From the NCBI RefSeq assembly GCF_050459865.1, contig NZ_JBCMNM010000026.1, forward strand, positions 83,294-147,293: DNA of 64,000 nt. The letters run 5' to 3'. This DNA is from Rummeliibacillus pycnus_B. GTDB lineage: Bacteria > Bacillota > Bacilli > Bacillales_A > Planococcaceae. This document shows, one piece after another, positions 35,975-44,469 of the stretch. The position numbers and the translations under genes were made by a program. Below the pieces are notes generated by a model. That model was not told where the DNA came from. It worked only from the letters and a program-made list of their open reading frames with translations, and searched no databases. Within the stretch, counting starts at the first letter, position 1; the number at the start of each line of letters is the position of its first letter.

Positions 35975-36057
35975 AAGATGCTTTTTAAATATGTCTTTTT
36001 CGTCAAAGATGTATTTTAAATATGTCTTTTTTGTTAAAGATGTATTTTTGATATTGC
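35975..36057. promoter_or_regulatory. Array of three NsrR-type sites between nsrR and hmp
   Basis: AAGATG occurs at 35975, 36006 and 36037, exactly 31 bp apart. Each is followed by T-rich and AAATAT-like sequence (CTTTTTAAATATG, TATTTTAAATATG, TATTTTTGATATT). This fits known NsrR sites, which are A/T-rich and begin AAGATG. All three lie on one DNA face (three helical turns), so cooperative repression of hmp and perhaps of nsrR is likely. Confidence 0.75.
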
Positions 36058-36112
36058 TTTAAGTGAAGAACGGGTGTATCTTTTAGTTGTTAAAAGAAAA
36101 GGAGTGTTGATC

Positions 36113-37300
36113 ATGTTATCACAACAAACTATGGATATTGTAAAATCTACTGCACCAGTATTAGAAGTACACGGAACAGCTATTACTAAAACTTTTTATA
36201 AAAATATGTTTGCCGCACATCCTGAATTATTGAATATCTTTAACCATGCGAACCAAGCAAAGGGCCGTCAACAAACAGCTTTAGCGAATACAGTTTATGC
36301 AGCAGCAGTTCACATTGAAAATCTAGGAGCAATTATGCCAGTTGTTCAACAAATTGCACAAAAACACCGTAGTTTAGGTATTAAACCAGAACATTATCCA
36401 ATCGTTGGAGAGTTCTTACTAGGTGCAATCAAAGAGGTTCTTGGTGATGCAGCAACTGATGAAATTATCAATGCATGGGCTGATGCATATGGTGTAATCG
36501 CTGATGCATTTATATCAACTGAGGAAGCAATGTATCAAGAAGCTGAAAAACAAGAAGGTGGCTGGAGATTCTTCAAAGAATTTGAAATCGCTAATAAAGT
36601 AGTAGAAAATGAAGAAATTATATCATTCTATCTAAAACCAGTTGATGGCCAAGTATTACCTGAATATAAAGCAGGTCAATATATTACAGTTCAACTTCAA
36701 ATTCCGGGCGAAGAATTCACACTTAACCGTCAATATAGCTTATCTAGAGCTGCAAACAAAGAAGCATTCCGTATTTCTGTAAAACGCGAAGATTTAAACG
36801 ATCCACAAGGTAAAGTATCTGTTTACCTACACAACCAATCAAAAGTTGGCGATCGTATCCAAGTTAGTGCTCCAGCAGGGGACTTCCAATTAGACCTTGC
36901 TTCTAAAGCGCCGGTAACATTCATCGCAGGTGGCGTTGGTATTACTCCACTTATGAGTATGTTCGACACATTAGCTGCACTTGATGCAAACAGATCAGCA
37001 ACACTTATTCACAGCGCACGTACAGCAAAATTACATGTCTTTGACAATGAAATTTCTGCTAACATAGAAAAAATGCCAAACGCAAGCTACATTGCACTAA
37101 ATACTGATGAAGTTGGTTATATTACAAAAGAATTCTTAGAAGAAAACGTTAGTCTTGAAAATGATGTATATGTGTGTGGACCATCCGTATTCATGGAAGC
37201 AATCATCAACCACTTATATGCAATTGGTTTCAAAGAATCTCAAATTCACTTCGAATTCTTTGGACCAGCAATGCAATTAAAAGTAAACGTTAACGCATAA
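36113..37300 (+). CDS. hmp: Flavohemoglobin, nitric oxide dioxygenase
   Basis: A 395-residue flavohaemoglobin turning NO into nitrate using O2 and NADPH. The globin domain (about 1-135) contains the proximal haem histidine in QKHRSLGIKPEHY. The FAD domain has RQYSLSRA, and the NAD(P) domain has GGVGITPLMSMF and VYVCGPSVFM. The start MLSQQTMDIVK at 36113 follows AAAGGAG; 13 in-frame upstream codons are unsupported. It is probably repressed by NsrR from the divergent gene and ends in a strong terminator. Confidence 0.96.
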   Translation: MLSQQTMDIVKSTAPVLEVHGTAITKTFYKNMFAAHPELLNIFNHANQAKGRQQTALANTVYAAAVHIENLGAIMPVVQQIAQKHRSLGIKPEHYPIVGEFLLGAIKEVLGDAATDEIINAWADAYGVIADAFISTEEAMYQEAEKQEGGWRFFKEFEIANKVVENEEIISFYLKPVDGQVLPEYKAGQYITVQLQIPGEEFTLNRQYSLSRAANKEAFRISVKREDLNDPQGKVSVYLHNQSKVGDRIQVSAPAGDFQLDLASKAPVTFIAGGVGITPLMSMFDTLAALDANRSATLIHSARTAKLHVFDNEISANIEKMPNASYIALNTDEVGYITKEFLEENVSLENDVYVCGPSVFMEAIINHLYAIGFKESQIHFEFFGPAMQLKVNVNA

Positions 37301-37334
37301 GAGCAACTCAAAAATAGCAAAAAAAATAAAGAGT

Positions 37335-37371
37335 AAAAAAGTAGCCAGAGAAGTATCTGGCTACTTTTTTT
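37335..37371 (+). terminator. Terminator after hmp
   Basis: Stem AAAAAAGTAGCCAGA / TCTGGCTACTTTTTT with a 6-base loop and a T tract. Confidence 0.93.
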
Positions 37372-37407
37372 AGTTAACTATATTGAGTTAAATCAAATTT
37401 CGTAACG

Positions 37408-37533
37408 ATCCACGGAAGAATCGATTCAATCCACGAAAATCAGCTCTCAATCCACGGAAAATCATGTTATATACACGAGATAAGTGTCCCAATCCACGAA
37501 AAAATGGATTGTATCCACGAAACAGACAATTTA
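37408..37533. repeat. Six tandem 21-bp repeats with core ATCCACGAAA
   Basis: The core begins at 37408, 37429, 37450, 37471, 37492 and 37513, exactly 21 bp apart each time. Unit 4 is the most diverged (ATACACGAGA). The remaining 11 bases of each unit vary. Because 21 bp is seven codons, a minus-strand frame (37388-37582) reads heptads with an FRG core, but it lacks a good ribosome site and is not called a gene. The array fills most of the 405-bp hmp-to-GH25 gap. Confidence 0.9.
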
Positions 37534-37705
37534 AGTCGTCAATTGGTTCATTAAAAAATTCAATTTTTTGTAACATAACCAATATTAAATAAAAAAATAT
37601 GTTAATTTCCTCACATATGAATCTTTATACCTAGTAAAAATTTGTTATTCTATTAGTGTGGAGTTAGGTACATAGATACATTGTTTGTAAAGGAGATTAG
37701 TACCG

Positions 37706-39208
37706 ATGAAGAATATAAAAGTATTTATCGCAATATTTATTGCCATGATTGTATGTACAGTTAGTATGAATCGTGCGCATGCTGAAGAGTTAGGTCCTGC
37801 GAATCCTGATAGTACAACTAAATGGGAAACAACACCTAAAGTAGTTGATACTTCTAGCAATAAATTACGCTTAATGGAATCAGAACCTATCATTGCGGAC
37901 ATTTCAAAATGGCAAGGTAATATCGATTGGGCGAGAGCAAGTAAAAAATTGGATTTAGCAATAATTCGTACACAACATGGTAGTACGGATGAAGATACAT
38001 ATCATAAGAAAAATGAAGCGGGCGCAAAAAAATATGGCGTACCATTTGGAGTATATGCTTATAATTTGGCAGTTTCATCTGCTGATGCAAGGGTAGAAGC
38101 AAATGATTTTTACAATCGAGCAGATAAAGATGCTCAATTTTATGTAATTGATGTGGAACAAAATACAAGTCTATCAGGTGAAAGTATGCGTACAATTACA
38201 AACGCATATATTGAACAACTACGTAAAAAAACAGATAAGAAAATTGGGATTTATGTTGCACATCATTTGTACAAAAACTTTAATCTAGATACATCAAAAG
38301 CTGATTTTGTATGGATTCCTCGTTATAGTACATCGAAACCAGACTATGCCTATGATTTGTGGCAATATACGGACAAGGGAAGAATCGATGGAATTAATGC
38401 AAATGTCGATTTAAATCGATTAAATCCAAATCTTACATTAGTAGAATTTTTAAATAATACGGAAGATAATAATGGAGAGTCAGAAGAAACGGATGATGGA
38501 GATTCTGAACCAGCAAGTGTACATGTAAATTACTATACAACAAACCCTAAGCAAATCGTTTTAAATGAGGATACCGCTCAATATAGTAATAGTAGCTTAG
38601 ACACCTCTAAAAAAACTGCATCCTTAAAAAAAGGACAAGTTCTTGAAACAACTGCACTTGTGAATAGCACACAAGGTAAGAAGGCCTTAAAATTAACGAA
38701 TGGTCAATTTATCACAGCAAATAAAAAAGTAGCGATAAAAGTATCAGCAAATATTGATTCATATTATACTAAAAAACCACCTTATGTGATTTTAAACAAA
38801 GATTCAGGTGCATATTCTTCTACAAACTTTACTAATTCAACTAAAAATTTTAATGTTAAAAAGAATACTATTTTAACCATTAAAGATATTGAATATACAA
38901 CTACAGGTATCCCAAGATTTAAAACGGTATCTGGTAGTTATATTACGGCAAATAAATCATACGTCAGTCCATTGACATCAAAATTTAAAGACTATGTAAT
39001 TACAAAGCCCAGCTATGTGAAATTAAAGAAAAATGTTAATCAATATAGCAGTATTGACTTTACAGATACTACCAAGAGATCTGAACTAAAAAAAGATAAG
39101 GTAGTAAGTATTAAAGGTATTCGTTTTACAACATCAGGTATTCCACGACTTCAACTGACAAATGGTTTATACATTACTGCAAATAGAAGTTGTTTAATAG
39201 CATACTAA
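37706..39208 (+). CDS. Secreted GH25-type lysozyme with three C-terminal DUF5776-like repeats
   Basis: A 500-residue exported protein with a signal peptide (about 1-26, cleavage after RAHA). The GH25 domain (about 60-255) carries the catalytic aspartate/glutamate in YVIDVEQN and a family start ADISKWQGNIDW. Three repeats of about 70 residues follow (from about 275), each built on YY/YV-T-x-P ... GxFITAN or YITAN, matching DUF5776-like modules thought to bind the wall. An acidic linker separates the two parts. The ATG has AAAGGAG upstream. The next gene is its paralogue. Confidence 0.85.
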   Translation: MKNIKVFIAIFIAMIVCTVSMNRAHAEELGPANPDSTTKWETTPKVVDTSSNKLRLMESEPIIADISKWQGNIDWARASKKLDLAIIRTQHGSTDEDTYHKKNEAGAKKYGVPFGVYAYNLAVSSADARVEANDFYNRADKDAQFYVIDVEQNTSLSGESMRTITNAYIEQLRKKTDKKIGIYVAHHLYKNFNLDTSKADFVWIPRYSTSKPDYAYDLWQYTDKGRIDGINANVDLNRLNPNLTLVEFLNNTEDNNGESEETDDGDSEPASVHVNYYTTNPKQIVLNEDTAQYSNSSLDTSKKTASLKKGQVLETTALVNSTQGKKALKLTNGQFITANKKVAIKVSANIDSYYTKKPPYVILNKDSGAYSSTNFTNSTKNFNVKKNTILTIKDIEYTTTGIPRFKTVSGSYITANKSYVSPLTSKFKDYVITKPSYVKLKKNVNQYSSIDFTDTTKRSELKKDKVVSIKGIRFTTSGIPRLQLTNGLYITANRSCLIAY

Positions 39209-39213
39209 ATGAT

Positions 39214-39250
39214 AAAACGTAGATTCCACATCTAGAATCTACGTTTTTAT
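39214..39250 (+). terminator. Terminator after the first GH25 gene
   Basis: Stem ACGTAGATTC / GAATCTACGT, 8-base loop, A-run before and T-run after. It shows the two paralogues are transcribed separately. The remaining gap to 39423 shows no other feature. Confidence 0.88.
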
Positions 39251-39423
39251 TTTAAATTTCTAAAAAAAATACTAAAAATGATAAGTAATTGTAAGATAAA
39301 TGTAACTTCTGTAATCTATTTGAAGACAAGTTGTTTTATATTATGACATCAATTTTTGGTATTCTTTAGTTAACACAGATTTATCTAAGAATTTGTTAGA
39401 ATACATAGAAGGAGAAGAGAAAA

Positions 39424-40872
39424 GTGAAAGCTATAAGGAACTTAGCAGTGATGCTTTGCATGATAATTGCATGTTTAGTCACTGTACATACCGCATCTGC
39501 AGAAGAACTTGCACCTGCAAATCCAGATCATACAACCAAATGGGAAACAGCACCTATTACAAAAAATCTTTTGAAAACAGCTTCATCAGAGCCTGTTATT
39601 GCTGATATTTCGTATTATCAAAAGGATATTAATTGGAGCCAAGCTAGTAAAGCTCTAGATCTAGTCATAATCCGAACACAATATGGTAGTACGTTTGAGG
39701 ATCCAAAGCATAAGGTTTATGAAGCTGGTGCTAAGCAATATGGGGTACCATTCGGTGTATATTCATATAGTTTGGCAGAATCCTCAAGTGATGCAAAAGC
39801 AGAAGCAAATAATTTTTATAATCGTGCTAGTAAAGATGCGGATTTCTACGTACTTGATGTAGAACAAAATACGAGTAAATCAGGCGAAAGCATGCGCACA
39901 ATCATTAATGCATATGTTCAGCAATTACGTACAAAAACAGATAAGAAAATTGGGCTTTACATTGCTAACCATTTATATGATGAATTTAACTTAGATACAT
40001 CTAAATTCGATTTTGTTTGGATTCCACGATACAACAATGGTACAGTTCCTCCATCACATCCCTATGATTTATGGCAGTATACTGACCAAGGAAGAGTAGC
40101 AGGAATTAGTACATATGTTGACTTAAACCGTCTAAATCCTAATGTAAGTTTGAGCTATCTTACAGGTAAAAGCGATATTACAACTGCAAGTAGACCAAGA
40201 TATTACACAACAAACCCAGGTAAAATTGCAACCAAAGTTCAATTGAATCAATATTCATCTAAAAATTTTACAACTGCAACAAAAGGAAAAGCCATTCCAA
40301 AAAATACTTTAATCGATGTAGCAGGTATTGAAAAAACATCTGCTGGTACACCAAGACTAAAATTGACAAATGGCATGTATTTAACTGCAAATCGAGACTA
40401 TGTTGTAAAAGTTACATCTAATATTGATCAATACTACACAAAAACACCAAGCAAAATTCTAGTAAAATCAGATTTATATGCTTATAACAATGCAAATTTA
40501 GATAAGAGACTAGTTGGTGTTAAGAAAAATACAGTATTGAGCATTAAAGATCTTGCCTATTCTTCAGGTGGTACACCTCGTTTAAAAACGCTGTCAGGTT
40601 CATACATCACAGCAAGTAAAGACTATGTAAGAGCTGTGACTCCATCGATTGCTAATTATATTTATGTGAATCCTGGTACAGTTCAACTAACGAAAAACGT
40701 TTACCAATATAACAGTACAAGCTTTACGTCAGCAACAAGAGGAAAATCTCTGGCAAAAGGTACAAAATTAGCAGTTAAATCCATTTCATTTACATCTGCT
40801 GGTACTCCAAGATTAAAATTATCAAATGGTAACTATATTACAGCAAACAAATCTTATGTAGCAGCGAGATAA
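39424..40872 (+). CDS. Secreted GH25-type lysozyme, second tandem copy
   Basis: A 482-residue paralogue of the preceding gene. It shares the mature start EEL-PANPD-TTKWET after a signal peptide (cleavage near SASA), the GH25 domain with ADISYYQKDINW and YVLDVEQN, and three C-terminal YITAN-type repeats. It lacks the acidic linker of the first copy. Start is GTG, about 7 bases after AGAAGGAGAAG. Likely peptidoglycan muramidase activity at the wall; the exact role (growth, sporulation or competition) is open. Confidence 0.85.
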   Translation: MKAIRNLAVMLCMIIACLVTVHTASAEELAPANPDHTTKWETAPITKNLLKTASSEPVIADISYYQKDINWSQASKALDLVIIRTQYGSTFEDPKHKVYEAGAKQYGVPFGVYSYSLAESSSDAKAEANNFYNRASKDADFYVLDVEQNTSKSGESMRTIINAYVQQLRTKTDKKIGLYIANHLYDEFNLDTSKFDFVWIPRYNNGTVPPSHPYDLWQYTDQGRVAGISTYVDLNRLNPNVSLSYLTGKSDITTASRPRYYTTNPGKIATKVQLNQYSSKNFTTATKGKAIPKNTLIDVAGIEKTSAGTPRLKLTNGMYLTANRDYVVKVTSNIDQYYTKTPSKILVKSDLYAYNNANLDKRLVGVKKNTVLSIKDLAYSSGGTPRLKTLSGSYITASKDYVRAVTPSIANYIYVNPGTVQLTKNVYQYNSTSFTSATRGKSLAKGTKLAVKSISFTSAGTPRLKLSNGNYITANKSYVAAR

Positions 40873-40909
40873 GATTTATAAAATATAATTTAATTTATTT
40901 ACAACTTTT

Positions 40910-40943
40910 GCATATAGAGAATCATTTCTCTATATGCTTTTTT
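40910..40943 (+). terminator. Terminator after the second GH25 gene
   Basis: Stem GCATATAGAGA / TCTCTATATGC with a 6-base loop, followed by six T residues. Confidence 0.9.
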
Positions 40944-40977
40944 ATATAAATCTATCTAGTTTACTTGGGAGGATGCT

Positions 40978-41253
40978 ATGTATACTGATTTATCTATTCT
41001 ATTAAATAGTTATTTGATGATTATGTTTATCGTTGGATTTATTGTTATGGGTGTTGATAAATGGAAAGCTATGAATAATCGATGGCGTATTCCGGAAAAA
41101 AGATTGTGGCTGATCGCATGTATGGGAGGAGCGGCAGGTACTTGGCTAGGAATGATAATATTTCATCATAAAACACGTCACTTAAATTTTGTATGTGGAT
41201 TCACAATATTAGCGATTCTTGAAGCAATTATTGTGATTTACTTTTTGATATAA
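40978..41253 (+). CDS. ysdA: DUF1294 membrane protein (YsdA-like)
   Basis: A 91-residue protein with three hydrophobic segments (about 9-25, 43-60 and 72-90). Family marks are MGVDKWKA and RIPEKRLWLIACMGGAAGTWLGM, followed by HKTRH. B. subtilis ysdA follows rplT, so position supports orthology even though hmp, nsrR and the GH25 pair intervene here. Function is unknown. The ATG follows GGGAGGATG. Confidence 0.85.
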   Translation: MYTDLSILLNSYLMIMFIVGFIVMGVDKWKAMNNRWRIPEKRLWLIACMGGAAGTWLGMIIFHHKTRHLNFVCGFTILAILEAIIVIYFLI

Positions 41254-41366
41254 CAAGCAATTAGATCAAGAAACCTTCATCTTGACATTATTTCTTTTCA
41301 ACTGCTATCTTTTCCGATACGATGGATAAGGATAAATCTTTTATTAGAAAAAAGGTAGGTAAAACG

Positions 41367-41804
41367 ATGGACTACACATTAAAAGTACGATTAATTCATG
41401 AAGATGCGAAAATGCCATTTCGTGCTAATCCAGGAGATGCAGGGTTAGATTTATATGCAGTAGAAGAACAAGTAATCAAAGCAGGAGAATCAGCATTAAT
41501 TCCTACAGGTATCATCATTGAACTACCTAAAGGTACAGAAGCTCAAGTTCGTCCGAGAAGTGGTCTCGCTCTAAAACATTCTGTCACAGTACTAAATAGT
41601 CCTGGAACTGTCGATGAAGGTTATCGTGGAGAAATCAAAATCATATTAATTAATCATGGTAAAGAGGATTTCGTAGTAGAAAAGCATATGAGAATTGCAC
41701 AAATGGTTATAGCACCTGTTCTTCAAGTGCAAGTAGAACAAGTCGCAGAAGTTTCCGAATCAACACGCTCAGAACAAGGATTTGGATCATCCGGAAAATT
41801 CTAA
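41367..41804 (+). CDS. dut: dUTP diphosphatase (trimeric dUTPase)
   Basis: A 145-residue dUTPase splitting dUTP into dUMP and pyrophosphate. All five family motifs appear: AGLDLYA, PRSGLALK, TVDEGYRGEI, RIAQMVIAP and the C-terminal STRSEQGFGSSG. The start MDYTLKV at 41367 follows AAAGGTAGG; the upstream in-frame ATG is unsupported. It is followed by ysdC after a 70-bp gap. Confidence 0.95.
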   Translation: MDYTLKVRLIHEDAKMPFRANPGDAGLDLYAVEEQVIKAGESALIPTGIIIELPKGTEAQVRPRSGLALKHSVTVLNSPGTVDEGYRGEIKIILINHGKEDFVVEKHMRIAQMVIAPVLQVQVEQVAEVSESTRSEQGFGSSGKF

Positions 41805-41874
41805 ATATTATTTTGAATTTATCCACAATTGGGATTATAATGAACGAGTACTAATTATTTAGGGGGGCGAAATA

Positions 41875-42963
41875 ATGGTTCAATACAATGAAACATTAAC
41901 AATGTTAAAGGAATTAACCGATGCACGTGCAATTGCTGGCAACGAAAAAGAATCTCGCGACATTATGACAAAATATATTACACCATTTGCGGACAAAGTA
42001 GAAAATGACAATTTAGGTTCTGTCATTGCAGAAAAAGTAGGCGATCCAAATGGTCCGAAAATCATGGTAGCTGGCCACTTAGATGAAGTAGGCTTTATGG
42101 TTACTCAAATTGATGATAAAGGCTTTTTAAAATTCCAAACAGTTGGTGGCTGGTGGTCTCAAGTTATGCTTGCTCAACGAGTGCAAGTCATAACACGTAC
42201 AGGTGAAACAATTGTTGGGGTCATTGGTTCCAAACCACCTCATATTTTATCTGCGTCAGCACGTAAACAACCATATGATATTAAAGATATGTTTATCGAT
42301 ATTGGTGCAACTTCTAAAGAAGAAGTAAAAAGCTGGGGTGTAAAACCTGGTGATATGGTTACACCATATTTTGAATTTACAGTGATGAAAAACGAAAAAC
42401 ACTTGCTAGCAAAAGCTTGGGATAATCGTATCGGCTGTGCTATTGCTATCGAAGTATTAAAAGGATTAAAAAACGAAAAACATCCTAATATTGTTTATGG
42501 CTGTGGAGTAGTTCAAGAAGAAGTAGGGCTTCGAGGCTCTAAAACGGCTACTCATAAGATTAATCCTGATATCGGCTTTGCAGTTGATGTAGGTATTGCA
42601 GGAGATACTCCTGGAATTACTTCAAAAGAGTCAAATAGTAAAATGGGTGCTGGCCCACAAATTATTATTTATGATGCTTCAATGGTTGCTCATAAAGGGT
42701 TACGTGATCTTGTTGTAGATACTGCAGAAGAAAAAGGAATTCCTTATCAATATGAAGCAATTCCAGGAGGCGGTACAGATGCAGGGTCCATCCATTTAAC
42801 AGCAAATGGTGTACCCGCATTATCCATTGGTATTGCAACACGTTATATTCACTCACATGCAGGAATCTTACATCGTGATGACTTTGAAAATACAGTAAAA
42901 TTAGTAATTGAAGTCATTAAAAAACTGGATCGCGAAACAGTCAAAAAGATTATGTTTGAATAA
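41875..42963 (+). CDS. ysdC: M42 family metallopeptidase YsdC
   Basis: A 362-residue M42 (TET-like) aminopeptidase; the family is often misnamed endoglucanase. Metal ligands are seen in AGHLDEVGFM, AWDNRIGCA and VQEEVGLRGSKTA, and in IPGGGTDAGSIH and the C-terminal HSHAG. Normal length. The ATG follows AGGGGGG. It is the counterpart of B. subtilis ysdC near rplT/ysdA. Substrate probably short peptides. Confidence 0.92.
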   Translation: MVQYNETLTMLKELTDARAIAGNEKESRDIMTKYITPFADKVENDNLGSVIAEKVGDPNGPKIMVAGHLDEVGFMVTQIDDKGFLKFQTVGGWWSQVMLAQRVQVITRTGETIVGVIGSKPPHILSASARKQPYDIKDMFIDIGATSKEEVKSWGVKPGDMVTPYFEFTVMKNEKHLLAKAWDNRIGCAIAIEVLKGLKNEKHPNIVYGCGVVQEEVGLRGSKTATHKINPDIGFAVDVGIAGDTPGITSKESNSKMGAGPQIIIYDASMVAHKGLRDLVVDTAEEKGIPYQYEAIPGGGTDAGSIHLTANGVPALSIGIATRYIHSHAGILHRDDFENTVKLVIEVIKKLDRETVKKIMFE

Positions 42964-43055
42964 AAGTGAATAGAAATAATTAGAAGTGGAAAGAACGAGT
43001 AAAAGACCAATTCACTTTTGCCATTTCTATAAATTCATAAAACTTAGCTATTAAC

Positions 43056-43088
43056 TACCTTCTAACGAAATTGTTAGGAGGTATTTTT
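43056..43088 (+). terminator. Terminator after ysdC
   Basis: 11-bp stem TACCTTCTAAC / GTTAGGAGGTA (one G-U pair), 6-base loop, T-run. The rest of the 328-bp gap holds the argF promoter. Confidence 0.85.
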
Positions 43089-43227
43089 AAATCTTATATA
43101 TATTCATTCATATACAGAAACCTTCATTTGAGATGACTGTGAAAATAGGTGAGATATCTTTTAATTAGAATCCTTTGCTATGTTTAGTGGAGGATTTTAA
43201 TTTTTTTGAAAAAACATAAAAATACAA

Positions 43228-43256
43228 TTGATTTAATATTTATACATATGTATAAT
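43228..43256 (+). promoter_or_regulatory. argF promoter with palindromic ARG-box-like operator
   Basis: TTGATT (43228-43233), 17-bp spacer, perfect TATAAT (43251-43256). A perfect 16-bp palindrome TTATACATATGTATAA (43240-43255) covers the spacer end and the -10. Its place and A/T-rich dyad suit an ArgR/AhrC operator. ArgR identity is inferred. Confidence 0.7.
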
Positions 43257-43291
43257 GGTCATTATCATAAAGAAATGAAGGAGCGATTTTA

Positions 43292-44260
43292 ATGAAATTA
43301 TTAGAACTTGTTCAACTTAAATTGGTAACATCTTTAAAAAATAAAGATTTACTTGCACTTGTAGATTACACAAGTGAGGAAGTTAAAGGATTACTTGATC
43401 TTGCGATGAAGTTAAAAGTGATTACAAAAGAAGGAAATTGTCCACCGTTATTAGAAGGCAAAACACTAGGAATGATTTTCGAAAAACATTCAACTCGTAC
43501 ACGTATTTCGTTTGAAGTTGGGATGAATCAACTAGGTGGTAAAGGGATGTATATGAATGCACGCGATTTACAAATTGGCCGTGGCGAATCTATTCAGGAT
43601 ACAGGTCACGTATTATCAGGCTACTTAGATGGAATTATGATTCGTGCTAACTCACATGAAATGGTAAAAGAACTTGCAGAACATTCTTCAATCCCTGTTA
43701 TTAATGGTTTAACAGATCTAGCTCATCCATGCCAAGCTTTAGCTGATTTAGAAACTATTGCTGAAGAAAAAGGAGAACTAAAAGGATTAAAACTCGCCTA
43801 TATCGGTGACGGTAATAATGTTGCACATTCACTTGTTGTTGCTTGTGCTCATGTTGGAATTGATGTTGTTGTTGCAACACCGAAAAACTATGAACCAGAT
43901 ATCGAGATTATGAAAAAAGCAGCTGAAATTGCATTAGAAAATGGAAGTACAGTTGCACATACTTATGATCCTGTTGAAGCAGCAAAAGATGCAGATGTTA
44001 TTTACGCAGATGTTTGGACATCTATGGGGCAAGAAGAGGAGACAGCAAAACGTCTACAAGATTTCAAAGGTTATCAAATCAATGATTCCCTTGTATTACA
44101 TGCGAAACCAGATTATATGTTCCTTCACTGCTTACCAGCTCATCGTGAAGAAGAAGTGGCTACATCTGTTATTGATGGGCCAAACTCTTTTATTTTCGAA
44201 CAAGCAGAAAATCGTCTACATGCACAAAAGGCAGTACTTGCTTCTATTTTAGGTGAATAA
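43292..44260 (+). CDS. argF: Ornithine carbamoyltransferase
   Basis: A 322-residue enzyme of arginine synthesis making citrulline from ornithine and carbamoyl phosphate. The carbamoyl phosphate motif EKHSTRTRISFEVGM, the HPCQALADLETI loop and the ornithine/catalytic HCLPAHREEEV are intact. An AAGGAG site precedes the ATG. It stands alone, with its own promoter and terminator, far from any other arg gene in this window. A catabolic arcB role is less likely because no other arc gene is nearby. Confidence 0.95.
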   Translation: MKLLELVQLKLVTSLKNKDLLALVDYTSEEVKGLLDLAMKLKVITKEGNCPPLLEGKTLGMIFEKHSTRTRISFEVGMNQLGGKGMYMNARDLQIGRGESIQDTGHVLSGYLDGIMIRANSHEMVKELAEHSSIPVINGLTDLAHPCQALADLETIAEEKGELKGLKLAYIGDGNNVAHSLVVACAHVGIDVVVATPKNYEPDIEIMKKAAEIALENGSTVAHTYDPVEAAKDADVIYADVWTSMGQEEETAKRLQDFKGYQINDSLVLHAKPDYMFLHCLPAHREEEVATSVIDGPNSFIFEQAENRLHAQKAVLASILGE

Positions 44261-44288
44261 TAATTACTATAAATATTTCAACATAGAT

Positions 44289-44322
44289 GGGCTGACCGTA
44301 TAGTGGACAGCCCTGTTTTTTT
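44289..44322 (+). terminator. Terminator after argF
   Basis: Stem GGGCTG / CAGCCC with an inner CC/GG extension, followed by TGTTTTTTTT. Confidence 0.85.
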
Positions 44323-44362
44323 TATGTGCTATTAATAATTACTAGTAAAAATAAATAAAAAT

Positions 44363-44427
44363 TAATATCAGAAAATACTAATAATTGAGATATTTCTATT
44401 TACATATTCCTGTAAATGTAATTTAAT
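44363..44427 (+). promoter_or_regulatory. livJ promoter with CodY-like box
   Basis: TTTACA (44399-44404), 17-bp spacer, TTTAAT (44422-44427). Upstream, 44363-44377 fits the CodY consensus AATTTTCWGAAAATT at about 11 of 15 positions, including CAGAAAAT. TATTTACAT is repeated at 44397 and 44435. CodY control of branched-chain amino acid uptake would fit. Confidence 0.5.
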
Positions 44428-44469
44428 AGAATAGTATTTACATTAATACTAAACCTTAGGAGGGGACAT

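Noticed and set aside
37388..37582. Minus-strand 64-codon frame with FRG heptads across the 21-bp repeats
   Set aside because: No ribosome site, no export or domain signs, and the frame follows simply from a 21-bp period; kept as a repeat, not a gene.
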